A stretch of DNA of 64,000 nt from contig NZ_QRDW01000002.1 in the NCBI RefSeq assembly GCF_003385955.1, forward strand, positions 531,376-595,375, given 5' to 3'. Source of the DNA: Aestuariispira insulae (GTDB lineage Bacteria > Pseudomonadota > Alphaproteobacteria > UBA8366 > Aestuariispiraceae). Made by a program: the position numbers and the translations under genes. Positions 17,939 through 26,072 of the stretch are shown piece by piece. The notes under the pieces are model-generated. The model did no database searches and was not told the origin of the DNA. It worked only from the letters and a program-made list of their open reading frames with translations. Position 1 is the stretch's first letter, and each line of letters starts with the position of its first letter.

Positions 17939-18640
17939 TTGAAAAAGATCTTCAAACTCGCCGAAACCAAGCCGCTGGAGAATGGCAGCCATACCGTGAC
18001 CCTGGATGGCCGTGTTTTGAAGACACCGGCCAAGGCGGCCTTGGAACTGGCCAGCCTGGCCCTAGCAGAGGCGGTGGCTGAGGAATGGAATGCGCAGGAA
18101 GAGAAAATCGACCCCGCGACCATGCCCATGATGACCTTGGCCAGTACGGCGATCGATCGGGTGGGCACCCAGATGGATCATGTGGCGGAAACCATCAGCG
18201 CTTATGGCGGAACCGATCTTCTTTGTTACCGCGCGGATGAGAACCAACCCGATCTGCATGAAAAACAGGTCAAACAATGGCAGCCCTGGCTGGATTGGGC
18301 GATGACCGCTCTGGATGCGCCGCTCACCTCCACGAGGGGGATCATGCATGTGACGCAACCGGAAGAGAGCCTGGCCGCCCTGTCGCGTGTTGTTGCGCAA
18401 TGTAACGCCTTTGAAATGGCCGCATTGCATGAGTTTACCACCATGACCGGATCACTGGTGCTGGGGCTGGCGGTGCTGCGTGAGGAAATAAGTGCTGCCG
18501 ATGCTCTGGAGGTGAGCCTCTTGGATGAGCTGCATCAGGCAGAGCTGTGGGGCGAGGATGAAGAAGCCGCAGCGGCGCGCGAAAAACGGCAGGGCGACAT
18601 GGCTAATGCCGAACAGTTCCTGAAACTGGCCCGGGCCTGA
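17939..18640 (+). CDS. ATP12-family F1-ATPase assembly chaperone
   Basis: Homologue of mitochondrial Atp12p, which holds the F1 alpha subunit during ATP synthase assembly; it is characteristic of alphaproteobacteria and mitochondria. The 233-residue product shows the family features DGRVLKTPAK near residue 25, the EWNAQEEKIDPATMPMMTLAS segment (residues about 50-70, given here with its family-diagnostic core IDPATMPM), TDLLCYRA and a C-terminal LDEAL-like helix (LLDELHQAELWGEDEE). The start is TTG 17939 with GGAG nine bases upstream; no in-frame ATG lies nearby. It follows a terminator that contains no obvious promoter, so its promoter is probably inside or just after that stem. Confidence 0.9.
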   Translation: MKKIFKLAETKPLENGSHTVTLDGRVLKTPAKAALELASLALAEAVAEEWNAQEEKIDPATMPMMTLASTAIDRVGTQMDHVAETISAYGGTDLLCYRADENQPDLHEKQVKQWQPWLDWAMTALDAPLTSTRGIMHVTQPEESLAALSRVVAQCNAFEMAALHEFTTMTGSLVLGLAVLREEISAADALEVSLLDELHQAELWGEDEEAAAAREKRQGDMANAEQFLKLARA

Positions 18641-18810
18641 CGCCTTTCATCAAAGCGATTCGCGTCTGCTGAGGATCGCTGACCGCTAAATGCAGCAATC
18701 ATACCCTTTTGCTGTTTGCGTCCCCGCTCTTGGCGGAGGCCGTCGGTGCATGTGAGTCCTTCAATGCAGATATTGTAACTGTCTGTTAAAATGGAATTTA
18801 TTTGTTTTTC

Positions 18811-18826
18811 CATACGCATGCGTATG
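18811..18826. promoter_or_regulatory. Operator copy 1: palindrome CATACGCATGCGTATG
   Basis: A perfect 16-bp palindrome, 8 nt upstream of the predicted -35 element of pccB. An identical copy lies 65 bp further on, centre to centre. Two exact copies of a 16-bp palindrome in one promoter region are very unlikely by chance, so a dimeric regulator is implied. The regulator is not identifiable from this window. Confidence 0.8.
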
Positions 18827-18833
18827 TTTTTTC

Positions 18834-18862
18834 TTGCGTTCTTCAATCCGGTTGCGTAAATA
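18834..18862 (+). promoter_or_regulatory. Predicted sigma70-type promoter of the pccB operon
   Basis: TTGCGT (18834-18839), a 17-bp spacer and TAAATA (18857-18862). It lies exactly between the two CATACGCATGCGTATG palindromes, which supports its being the regulated promoter of pccB, 115 nt from the start codon. Confidence 0.55.
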
Positions 18863-18875
18863 AATCACAGAAAAC

Positions 18876-18891
18876 CATACGCATGCGTATG
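18876..18891. promoter_or_regulatory. Operator copy 2: palindrome CATACGCATGCGTATG
   Basis: Second exact copy of the 16-bp palindrome, starting 13 nt after the predicted -10 box, so it would cover the transcription start. A repressor bound here could block the polymerase, and binding to both copies could loop out the promoter. Confidence 0.8.
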
Positions 18892-18977
18892 TTATTATGC
18901 TCAACTTGGGCGGCTGACTATGCCATCATGGCGGCCCAGACAAATTACGATAAATCGCACCGAGCGGGAGAGTGTTC

Positions 18978-20510
18978 ATGGAAGAAATCATCCGGCAGCT
19001 TGAGGAAAAGCGGGATGCCGCGCGCCTGGGCGGCGGGCAGAAGCGCATCGATGCCCAGCATGCCAAGGGCAAGTTGACGGCGCGTGAGCGGATCGAGTTC
19101 CTGCTGGATGAAGACTCTTTTGAAGAATGGGACATGTTCGTCGAACATGACTGCACCGATTTCGGTATGGAAAACAACAAAGTGCCGGGTGATGGCGTGG
19201 TTACCGGCTATGGCACGATCAATGGCCGGCCGGTATTCGTCTTCTCCCAGGATTTTACCGTTTTTGGCGGTTCGCTCTCGGCGGCTCATGCGCGCAAGAT
19301 CTGCAAGGTCATGGAACAGGCCATGAAGGTGGGGGCGCCGGTGATCGGATTGAACGATTCCGGTGGCGCGCGCATCCAGGAAGGCGTGGCCAGCCTTGGC
19401 GGTTATGCCGATGTGTTCCAGCTGAATGTGCTGGCGTCTGGCGTGGTGCCGCAGATATCCATGATTATGGGGCCTTGTGCCGGCGGCGCTGTTTATTCCC
19501 CCTCCATGACCGACTTCATTTTCATGGTCAAGGACAGTTCCTACATGTTCGTGACCGGCCCGGAAGTGGTCAAGACGGTCACCAACGAAGATGTCACTCA
19601 GGAAGAGCTGGGCGGGGCGATGACCCATACCTCGCGCTCCGGCGTTGCCGACAAGGCCTTCATGGATGATGTGGAAGCCCTGACCCAGCTGCGCCGCTTC
19701 ATGGGCTTTGTGCCGTCCAACAACCGGGAGAAAGCCCCGGTCAAGCCGACCGCCGACCCGGCCAACCGGCCGGAAATGTCGCTTGATACATTGGTGCCGA
19801 AAAACCCGAACAAGCCCTATGACATGAAGGAACTGATCTTCAAGGTCGTGGATGAGGGTGATTTCTTCGAGACCCAGCCGGAATATGCCGCCAACATCAT
19901 CACCGGCTTCGGTCGCATCGAAGGCCATCCTGTCGGCATCGTCGCCAACCAGCCGATGGTCCTGGCGGGATGTCTGGATATCTCCAGCTCCATCAAGGCG
20001 GCGCGCTTTGTGCGCTTTTGTGATGCTTTCAATATTCCGCTGGTGACCTTTGTTGATGTGCCGGGCTTCCTGCCCGGAACGTCCCAGGAATATGGCGGTA
20101 TTATCAAACATGGCGCGAAGCTGCTTTATGCTTATGCCGAGGCCACCGTTCCCAAAGTCACCGTGGTGACCCGGAAAGCCTATGGCGGGGCCTATGATGT
20201 AATGAGTTCCAAACATTTGCGCGGGGATGTGAATTATGCCTGGCCCAACGCGGAGATTGCCGTGATGGGCGCGAAGGGGGCTGTAGAGATCATTTTCCGG
20301 GCCGACCGGGATGATCCGGAAAAGATCCAGGCGCGCACGGACGAATATCAGCAGAAATTTGCCAACCCCTTTGTCGCCAGCGCCAAGGGCTTTGTCGATG
20401 ACATTATCCGGCCGCATAATACCAGGCCACGCCTGGCCCGTGCCCTGCGTATGCTGAGGAACAAGAAACTGGACAATCCCTGGAAGAAACATGGGAACAT
20501 CCCCCTGTGA
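18978..20510 (+). CDS. pccB: Propionyl-CoA carboxylase beta subunit (carboxyltransferase)
   Basis: Carboxyltransferase that moves CO2 from biotin on PccA to propionyl-CoA, giving methylmalonyl-CoA; part of propionate, odd-chain fatty acid and Val/Ile catabolism. The 510-residue product is the normal length and shows [14 protein letters not shown], the acyl-CoA site [24 protein letters not shown] and the biotin-side motif [17 protein letters not shown] near residue 360. I use ATG 18978 (GGAG seven bases upstream) rather than the GTG six bases earlier. Its TGA overlaps the GTG of the next gene by four bases. pccA follows 0.57 kb later, and the promoter has two operators. Confidence 0.95.
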   Translation: MEEIIRQLEEKRDAARLGGGQKRIDAQHAKGKLTARERIEFLLDEDSFEEWDMFVEHDCTDFGMENNKVPGDGVVTGYGTINGRPVFVFSQDFTVFGGSLSAAHARKICKVMEQAMKVGAPVIGLNDSGGARIQEGVASLGGYADVFQLNVLASGVVPQISMIMGPCAGGAVYSPSMTDFIFMVKDSSYMFVTGPEVVKTVTNEDVTQEELGGAMTHTSRSGVADKAFMDDVEALTQLRRFMGFVPSNNREKAPVKPTADPANRPEMSLDTLVPKNPNKPYDMKELIFKVVDEGDFFETQPEYAANIITGFGRIEGHPVGIVANQPMVLAGCLDISSSIKAARFVRFCDAFNIPLVTFVDVPGFLPGTSQEYGGIIKHGAKLLYAYAEATVPKVTVVTRKAYGGAYDVMSSKHLRGDVNYAWPNAEIAVMGAKGAVEIIFRADRDDPEKIQARTDEYQQKFANPFVASAKGFVDDIIRPHNTRPRLARALRMLRNKKLDNPWKKHGNIPL

Positions 20511-21028
20511 CGCCATTGCGCCTGCATATTGGCGGCAAAGAGCCGAAAGCGGGCTGGACGATCCTGAACGCGCAGCCGGGCGATCATGTCGATATCGTCG
20601 GGGATTGCCGGGATCTTAGCCAGTTTGCCGATGGCAGTGTGGCGGATATTTATATCAGCCACACCTTGGAGCATTTAAGTTACGCGGGGGAGTTGGTCCC
20701 GACCTTGAAAGGGTTTCACCGGGTCATGAAACCGGGGGCCAGGTTGTTGATCAGTGTGCCGAATATGGATGTTCTCTGCCGGATGATCACCCATGAAGGA
20801 ACCGACACCAAGATGCGTTACCAATTGATGCGCATGCTGTTCGGCGGCCAGGTGGATGATTGGGACTATCATAAGGTCGGGTTCACGCCGGACCTGCTGG
20901 CGGCCTTCCTTGGGGAGGCCGAGTTTGAAACTGTTGAACAGGTCCCATTTTTTGGCCTGTTCCAGGATGCCAGTGAATTGAAGATCGGCAATGTGCCGAT
21001 CAGCCTGAATGTGATCGCCTATCGGTGA
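20507..21028 (+). CDS. Methyltransferase-like protein inside the pcc operon
   Basis: A 173-residue protein resembling small class I SAM-dependent methyltransferases (methyltransferase type 11 group): an N-terminal LHIGG...GW turn, the acidic segment [13 protein letters not shown], the [11 protein letters not shown] motif and the [13 protein letters not shown] strand. The usual glycine-rich SAM loop (GCGxxxxxGW) is degenerate here (GGKEPKAGW), so catalytic activity is uncertain. It starts with GTG in a GTGA overlap with the pccB stop codon, implying translational coupling, and pccA begins 48 nt after it. The conserved position between the two carboxylase subunits suggests a linked role, but none is established to my knowledge. 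Confidence 0.72.
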   Translation: MTPLRLHIGGKEPKAGWTILNAQPGDHVDIVGDCRDLSQFADGSVADIYISHTLEHLSYAGELVPTLKGFHRVMKPGARLLISVPNMDVLCRMITHEGTDTKMRYQLMRMLFGGQVDDWDYHKVGFTPDLLAAFLGEAEFETVEQVPFFGLFQDASELKIGNVPISLNVIAYR

Positions 21029-21076
21029 TCATGCGGGTGAATGACGAGATATAGCAACAGGGGCTCAGGGAAAGAT

Positions 21077-23074
21077 ATGTTCAAAAAAATCCTGATCGCG
21101 AACCGCGGTGAAATTGCGTGCCGGGTCATCAAAACCGCCCGCAAAATGGGGATTGCAACCGTTGCCATCTATTCAGAGGCCGATGCGGATGCTTTGCATG
21201 TGAAAATGGCCGACGAAGCGGTTTGCGTGGGCCCGGCGCCCAGCGCCGAAAGTTATCTGGTGATTGATAATATCCTGGCGGCGATCCGCCAAACCGGGGC
21301 TGAAGCGGTGCATCCGGGCTATGGATTCCTGTCCGAAAACCGGCATTTTGCCGCCGCGCTGAAAAAGGAAGGTGTTGCCTTCATCGGCCCGCCGGAAGGC
21401 GCGATCCAGGCCATGGGCGATAAGATTGAAAGTAAGAAGATTGCTGAGGCCGCGGGCGTCAACACCGTGCCGGGGCATCTGAAAGCCGTTTCCGACCCGG
21501 AAGAGGCAGTGCAGATTTCCAACGATATTGGCTATCCGGTGATGCTGAAAGCCTCTGCCGGGGGTGGGGGCAAGGGCATGCGCCTGGCCTGGAATGATGA
21601 TGAGGCGCGCGAGGGCCTGGTCTCGGCCATGAATGAGGGGCGTAATTCCTTTGGCGATGATCGTGTTTTCATCGAAAAATTCATCGAGGAGCCGCGCCAT
21701 ATCGAAATCCAGGTAATGGCCGACAGCCATGGCAATGCCATTTACCTGGGTGAGCGGGAATGCTCGATCCAGCGCCGACACCAGAAAGTGCTGGAAGAAG
21801 CGCCAAGCCCGTTCCTGGATGAAGAAACACGCGCCGCCATGGGCGAACAGGCGGTGCAATTGGCCAAGCAGGTGGATTATTGTTCCGCCGGCACGGTGGA
21901 ATTCATCGTCGATAAGGACCGCAATTTCTATTTCCTGGAAATGAATACCAGGCTCCAGGTGGAGCATCCGGTGACCGAACTGGTGACTGGCCAGGATCTG
22001 GTGGAATTGATGATCCGGGTGGCCGATGGGGAAAAACTGCCCCTGGCCCAGAAGGATGTCACCCTGACCGGTTGGGCGCTGGAAGCCCGGCTTTATGCCG
22101 AGGACCCGGAGCGCGGCTTCCTGCCCAGCACCGGGCGTCTGGTGGATTATCTGCCGCCGGAAGAAAAGGATAATGAGGTTCGGGTCGATACTGGCGTGGT
22201 CGAGGGCGCGGAAATATCCATGTTCTACGATCCTATGATCGCCAAGCTGATCACCTATGGCGATAGCCGCGAGCAGGCGATCGACAATATGCGCGAAGCG
22301 CTGGACCGTTATTATGTGCGCGGGCTTTCCACCAACCTGGCCTTCCTGGCACAGCTGTGCCGCCATGAGCGGTTCCGCAGCGGGGCCATGACCACCAACT
22401 TCATCGCCGAGGAATATCCGGACGGCCTGACCCCGGAATTGCTGGTGCCGGAAGATCCCAAACTGTTTGCCGCGATCGCCGCTGTCATCCAGTCCCGTGT
22501 TGATGAGGAAGACGGCAATATCTCGGGCCGGATCACCCCGGCGGCCCCGCTTCGGGCGACGGAATATAGCGCCTTCCTGGGCGACCAGGACCGACCGGAG
22601 CTGGAACTGGTTGTCAATCGGGTGGAAGATCGCGACCGGATCGAGGTGGAAGGCCGGGTGATAGAGGTCTCCAGCGGCTGGAAACCGGGTGAGGGACTGT
22701 TCCGGGGGCTGGTGGATGACCGCAAAGTGGTGATGCAGATCGACCGCCATGACAGTGGGGTGATTTTGACCCATGACGGGGCCCGCACCCGGGTGCAGGT
22801 GGTGCCGAAACGCCTGGCCCATCTGGTTCGGCTGATGCCTTACAAGGCCCCGCCGGACATGTCGAAATTCCTGATCTCGCCCATGCCGGGCCTGTTGGTC
22901 AAACTATCGGTCGCGGAAGGTGATCAGGTCAAGGCCGGGGCGGAATTGGCGGTGATTGAGGCGATGAAGATGGAAAATGTCATGCGCGCCAGCCAGGATT
23001 GCGTGGTCACCAAGCTTCATGCCAATACAGGTGAAAGCCTGGTTGTCGACCAGAAGATCATCGAATTTGAATGA
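21077..23074 (+). CDS. pccA: Propionyl-CoA carboxylase alpha subunit (biotin carboxylase plus biotin carrier)
   Basis: ATP-dependent biotin carboxylase with its own biotin carrier domain, partner of PccB. The 665-residue product has the N-terminal FKKILIANRGEIACRV motif, an ATP-grasp region with KASAGGGGKGM, the ECSIQRRHQK and EMNTRLQVEHPVTE signatures, a BT linker domain and a C-terminal biotinyl domain with EAMKMEN, biotin on K631. The frame is open 36 nt further upstream; ATG 21077 (preceded by CAGGGAAAG) gives the standard start. Ends in a bidirectional terminator shared with the convergent cupin gene. Confidence 0.95.
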   Translation: MFKKILIANRGEIACRVIKTARKMGIATVAIYSEADADALHVKMADEAVCVGPAPSAESYLVIDNILAAIRQTGAEAVHPGYGFLSENRHFAAALKKEGVAFIGPPEGAIQAMGDKIESKKIAEAAGVNTVPGHLKAVSDPEEAVQISNDIGYPVMLKASAGGGGKGMRLAWNDDEAREGLVSAMNEGRNSFGDDRVFIEKFIEEPRHIEIQVMADSHGNAIYLGERECSIQRRHQKVLEEAPSPFLDEETRAAMGEQAVQLAKQVDYCSAGTVEFIVDKDRNFYFLEMNTRLQVEHPVTELVTGQDLVELMIRVADGEKLPLAQKDVTLTGWALEARLYAEDPERGFLPSTGRLVDYLPPEEKDNEVRVDTGVVEGAEISMFYDPMIAKLITYGDSREQAIDNMREALDRYYVRGLSTNLAFLAQLCRHERFRSGAMTTNFIAEEYPDGLTPELLVPEDPKLFAAIAAVIQSRVDEEDGNISGRITPAAPLRATEYSAFLGDQDRPELELVVNRVEDRDRIEVEGRVIEVSSGWKPGEGLFRGLVDDRKVVMQIDRHDSGVILTHDGARTRVQVVPKRLAHLVRLMPYKAPPDMSKFLISPMPGLLVKLSVAEGDQVKAGAELAVIEAMKMENVMRASQDCVVTKLHANTGESLVVDQKIIEFE

Positions 23075-23092
23075 TCGTCCGTGCATTGTTGG

Positions 23093-23130
23093 AAAGTGGC
23101 CCCGTTCCGGATCCGGCGCGGGGCCACTTT
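23093..23130. terminator. Bidirectional terminator between pccA and the cupin gene
   Basis: AAAGTGGCCCC (23093-23103) pairs perfectly with GGGGCCACTTT (23120-23130) around a 16-base loop containing TCCGGATCCGG. It lies between two convergent stop codons. Confidence 0.8.
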
Positions 23131-23137
23131 ACGTCTG

Positions 23138-23503
23138 TTAGATCCAATCATCTTCCGGTGCGGTGCGATCGCCACCGGCATTGCCGGTATTCAGGGTGCC
23201 TTTCGGTTCGATCAAGAGGATTTGGGCTTCCTGTTCCGCAAAAGGCTTATGCTCGACGCCCTTGGGCATGACAAACATCTCGCCAGCCTTAAGGGTGATC
23301 GCCCCGTCACGGAAATCGATCCGCACCTCGCCATCCAGCACAATGAAGGTTTCATCGGTTTCCGGATGGTCATGCCAGATGAAATCCCCCTCGATCTTGG
23401 CCAGCTTGAACAGATAGTCATTCATGGTGGCGATGTTTTTCGGGCTCCAATGGCGGTCGATCAGCTTTTGTTTGTCCGCCAGGTTGATTGCTTGATAAGG
23501 CAT
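23138..23503 (-). CDS. Cupin-domain protein
   Basis: Single-domain cupin of 121 residues. Metal-site motif 1 appears as WHDHPETDETFIVLDGEVRI (His, His, Glu pattern around residues 55-66) and motif 2 as FVMPKGVEHKPFA with a His near residue 92. No further fused domain is present, so it may be a small isomerase, dioxygenase or sensor; the function cannot be named. It is divergent from the broken MocR regulator gene, 133 nt away, and MocR proteins often control the neighbouring divergent gene. Confidence 0.82.
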   Translation of the reverse strand: MPYQAINLADKQKLIDRHWSPKNIATMNDYLFKLAKIEGDFIWHDHPETDETFIVLDGEVRIDFRDGAITLKAGEMFVMPKGVEHKPFAEQEAQILLIEPKGTLNTGNAGGDRTAPEDDWI

Positions 23504-23582
23504 GGTGTTTTCCTTCCTTTGTCCTGTGTATTTCTTATGGTCTGGCTTGTGCCTGCTCCTTATGTACGGATCCTTGTGATTG

Positions 23583-23623
23583 CGGAACAGATACAGATTT
23601 TGTAAATCTCATACGGAACAGAT
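23583..23623. promoter_or_regulatory. MocR-type operator: direct repeats flanking a palindrome
   Basis: CGGAACAGAT occurs at 23583-23592 and again at 23614-23623, 31 bp apart (three helical turns). Between them is the inverted repeat AGATTT-TGT-AAATCT (23595-23609). A promoter-like TTGCGG (23580-23585), N17, TAAATC (23603-23608) overlaps both elements. MocR regulators such as GabR and PdxR bind direct repeats of this kind upstream of their own gene. Confidence 0.6.
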
Positions 23624-23636
23624 TGAGGGATGACCG

Positions 23637-25058
23637 ATGCAGGGCGAAAACAGTTTCAAATATGAGGCGGCAGCCGCGCGCATCCTGGACATGCTTTCCA
23701 GTGGCCTGTTGGGCATCGGTATGAAGGCGCCATCCTTGCGGGAATTTTCCCGGCAATCCGGCATTGCCATGTCGACCGCCATGCAGGCCTATCGCCTGCT
23801 GGAGGACCAAGGCGTTCTGGAATGCCGGCCGAAATCGGGTTTTTATGTGCGTGGCTTGGGCGAGGGCGGACCGGATCTGCCGCGCCCAGCCGGCCCGCCA
23901 AAAATCATCGATCTGATCGACAAGTCTGGCTCAATCCAGAATCTGCTGGTCCATGCATCGGACCAAAAGCTGCTGCCATTGGGTTGTGCCATACCAACCA
24001 CGGAAATCCTGGCCTCGGAAAAGTTGGACCGCTGCCTGGCGCGTGCGGCACGGGTCGGCAGCACGGATTTCAATCTCTATACGGTACCCAAGGGCAACCC
24101 GGATCTGAGCCAGGAACTGGCGCGGCGGGCTTTGGAATGGGTCCAGGTGGTCGACCCGGAGGATATGGCCATCACCTGCGGCGCAACCGAGGCAATCTAC
24201 TTGGCACTGAAATGTGTGACCAAACCGGGGGATCTGGTGGCGGTCGAATCGCCGACCTAATTCGGACTTTTGCAAATCATCGAGAATCTGGGTTTGAAAA
24301 TCCTGGAATTGCCGACGGATGCGGGAAAAGGCCTGGATCTAACGGCGTTTGAAGCGGCACTTTCCCGGCACCCGGTCAAGGCCTGCCTGTTTGCTTCCTG
24401 TTTCAGCAATCCGTTGGGCGCAGCGCTTTCCGAGGCGGACAAAAGGCGCGTGCTGGCGATCCTGGCGGAAAAGGGTGTTCCCCTGATCGAAGATGATGTT
24501 TACGGCGATCTTCATTTCACCGGCAATCGGCCAAAGCCCTATATGGCGCTTGGCGGCGAGGCGGATGTGATCTATTGCGCATCCCTATCCAAGACACTGG
24601 CCCCCGGCTACCGGATTGGCTGGGTTGTGAGCCATCGGCATATCCATCAGTTGGTCGAATTGAAGCTGGCCATGACGTTGAGCGGCGTGACCTTGGCGCA
24701 AATGGCGGTGGCGGATTATCTAAGTCGCGGCGGCTATGATCAGCATTTGCGCCGCCTGCGCCGGATCTTTTCGGGCAATATCACGAAAATGAGCCAGGCC
24801 ATCGCGCATTATTTTCCGGACGGCACCCGGATCAGCCGTCCGCAAGGTGGCTTTGTGCTCTGGGTGGAAATGCCGGAGGGTTATCGGGGGCGTGATTTAT
24901 TTGCAGATGCACTGAAGCGGGGAATCTGCATCTCACCAGGTGACGTCTTTTCCGCTGCTGACAGGTTCGAAAATTGCATCAGGATCAGCTGCGGCCATCG
25001 CTGGGGCGATCATATCGCCGGTGCTGTAAAAGCACTCGGGGGCCTCATTCAACGGTGA
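23637..25058 (+). pseudogene. MocR-type regulator (GntR HTH plus aminotransferase domain), interrupted by one TAA
   Basis: A GntR winged helix (residues about 8-75, with MSTAMQAYRLLEDQGVLE-like pattern, core GIAMSTAMQAYRLLE) followed by a class I aminotransferase-like domain. The PLP lysine lies in SLSKTLAPGYRIGW. Codon 208 is TAA (24258-24260), in the context ESPT-stop-FGLLQ, where this family has a nearly invariant tyrosine (ESPTYFG). The frame on both sides of the stop is identical and otherwise intact over 473 codons, so this is a single-base nonsense change, recent loss, or a sequencing error. The truncated 207-residue product would keep the DNA-binding domain but lose the PLP site. ATG 23637 has GAGGGA upstream. 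Confidence 0.85.
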
Positions 25059-25193
25059 CGGTCAAGAGGTAAGCGGCTGTAGAAGTTGACGTATCTTTAC
25101 AAAAGTTTAAAAGCTTTGCGCGAAAGTAGTAACAAGGCTGCGCAATACATCTCCGTTTCTAATTAGACGGTTTTATGTAGAAGTGAGTGGAAC

Positions 25194-25472
25194 ATGGTTA
25201 AGACAGTATCCGTTATCATCGAGGGTAAGGTACAGGGCGTTTGGTATCGCGGCTGGACCGAGGCCACAGCCCGGGAGCTGGGCTTGAGCGGCTGGGTCCG
25301 CAACCTGTCCGACGGATCGGTCGAGGCGCTGTTTTCCGGAGCGGAAGCGGCAGTGGAAGATATGCTGGAACGCTGTTGGCAGGGACCGGAACCGGCGATT
25401 GTCACGGCGGTTAACGCGAAATCGGGCGAAGCGCCAGAAACCGATGATTTCGTGGTGCGCAGCACAAAATGA
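25194..25472 (+). CDS. acyP: Acylphosphatase
   Basis: Small cytoplasmic enzyme that hydrolyses acyl-phosphates such as acetyl- or carbamoyl-phosphate. The 92 residues match the family length, with GKVQGVWYR (catalytic R19 in the phosphate loop) and GWVRNLSDG (catalytic N37). A weak promoter-like TTGACG (25086) precedes the gene in an AT-rich 135-nt gap. It stands alone, followed by an inverted repeat and a convergent MarR gene. Confidence 0.93.
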   Translation: MVKTVSVIIEGKVQGVWYRGWTEATARELGLSGWVRNLSDGSVEALFSGAEAAVEDMLERCWQGPEPAIVTAVNAKSGEAPETDDFVVRSTK

Positions 25473-25479
25473 CACGGAA

Positions 25480-25497
25480 GTTGCCATTATTGGCAAC
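25480..25497. repeat. Inverted repeat GTTGCCA-TTAT-TGGCAAC after acyP
   Basis: A perfect 7-bp stem with a four-base loop, 7 nt after the acylphosphatase stop codon. It has no T-tract, so it may be a weak terminator, an mRNA end-protecting hairpin, or a protein-binding dyad. A second hairpin, TTCAGT-AAGAA-ACTGAA (25512-25528), lies between it and the convergent MarR gene. Confidence 0.6.
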
Positions 25498-25529
25498 AGG
25501 CATGTCATTCATTCAGTAAGAAACTGAAA

Positions 25530-26009
25530 TCATTCAATGATTCTTGAGAGCCGCTTTTGCAGCTCGCGGATATTGTCGTTGGTGACATCCAGGCTGCGCA
25601 GGTCCATGCCGGTGGCCAGGACATCGGCCATGTCGCGGATCTGCTCGGTTGTGCGGCGCACATGATTATGGCCTTTAGCGGTGAGATCCAGCAGCTGAGA
25701 ACGCTTGTGCCGGGGGTTGTTGATGAACTGCGCCAATCCTTGTGCCACCAGATCATCGGCGATCTTTTGCATGCGCTGGCGGGCCACGGGGCGGCGCTTG
25801 GCCAATTGCGGTACGGTTTGCGGTCCTTCGATCTGGATGGTGCGCATCAGGGACCAGGTGCCGCTGCCCCAGCCGGCTTCTTCGCTCACCTGTTTCCCCG
25901 CGGCGCGAAGCTTGAAGAAAGTCGCCATCAGATTGCTGATCAGATCAAACATGGCATCCCCTTCCGGGGGGTGGCGGCGGCTAAACTCAGTCATATGGAC
26001 AGCACCCAT
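25530..26009 (-). CDS. MarR-family transcriptional regulator
   Basis: Winged-helix dimeric repressor of about 159 residues. The HTH region reads GPQTVPQLAKRRPVARQRMQ followed by the wing NPRHKRSQLLDLT, and a C-terminal helix completes the dimer interface. Possible starts are TTG 26033, ATG 26009 and ATG 25994, none with a strong Shine-Dalgarno; I use 26009 because the predicted operator would otherwise lie inside the coding region. Upstream on the same strand is a GNAT gene and then the thiamine importer. The ligand is unknown. Confidence 0.82.
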   Translation of the reverse strand: MGAVHMTEFSRRHPPEGDAMFDLISNLMATFFKLRAAGKQVSEEAGWGSGTWSLMRTIQIEGPQTVPQLAKRRPVARQRMQKIADDLVAQGLAQFINNPRHKRSQLLDLTAKGHNHVRRTTEQIRDMADVLATGMDLRSLDVTNDNIRELQKRLSRIIE

Positions 26010-26018
26010 TACTTTTTT

Positions 26019-26034
26019 ATTGTGAGATGACAAT
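26019..26034. promoter_or_regulatory. Putative MarR operator ATTGT-N6-ACAAT
   Basis: ATTGT (26019-26023) and ACAAT (26030-26034) form a 16-bp dyad ten bases before the MarR start codon. Its size and spacing suit a MarR dimer and suggest autoregulation. Confidence 0.5.
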
Positions 26035-26072
26035 TATGCTGTCGATTCGCACATTCTTGGCAAGTGGATGTG

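Larger units (their letters stand above)
18641..18977. other. Intergenic region before pccB (337 nt)
   Basis: No gene is visible. The first 150 bases contain only weak hairpins. From 18811 on it holds the twin palindromes and promoter described separately, and a GGAG at 18967-18970 that sets the pccB start. Confidence 0.7.

Noticed and set aside
18945..20516. A 523-codon minus-strand frame opposite pccB, and a 549-codon one opposite pccA
   Set aside because: Both are antisense shadows of well-recognised carboxylase genes, common in GC-rich DNA.
23081..23605. A 174-codon plus-strand frame opposite the cupin gene
   Set aside because: It is the complement of a clear cupin coding region and covers the bidirectional terminator.
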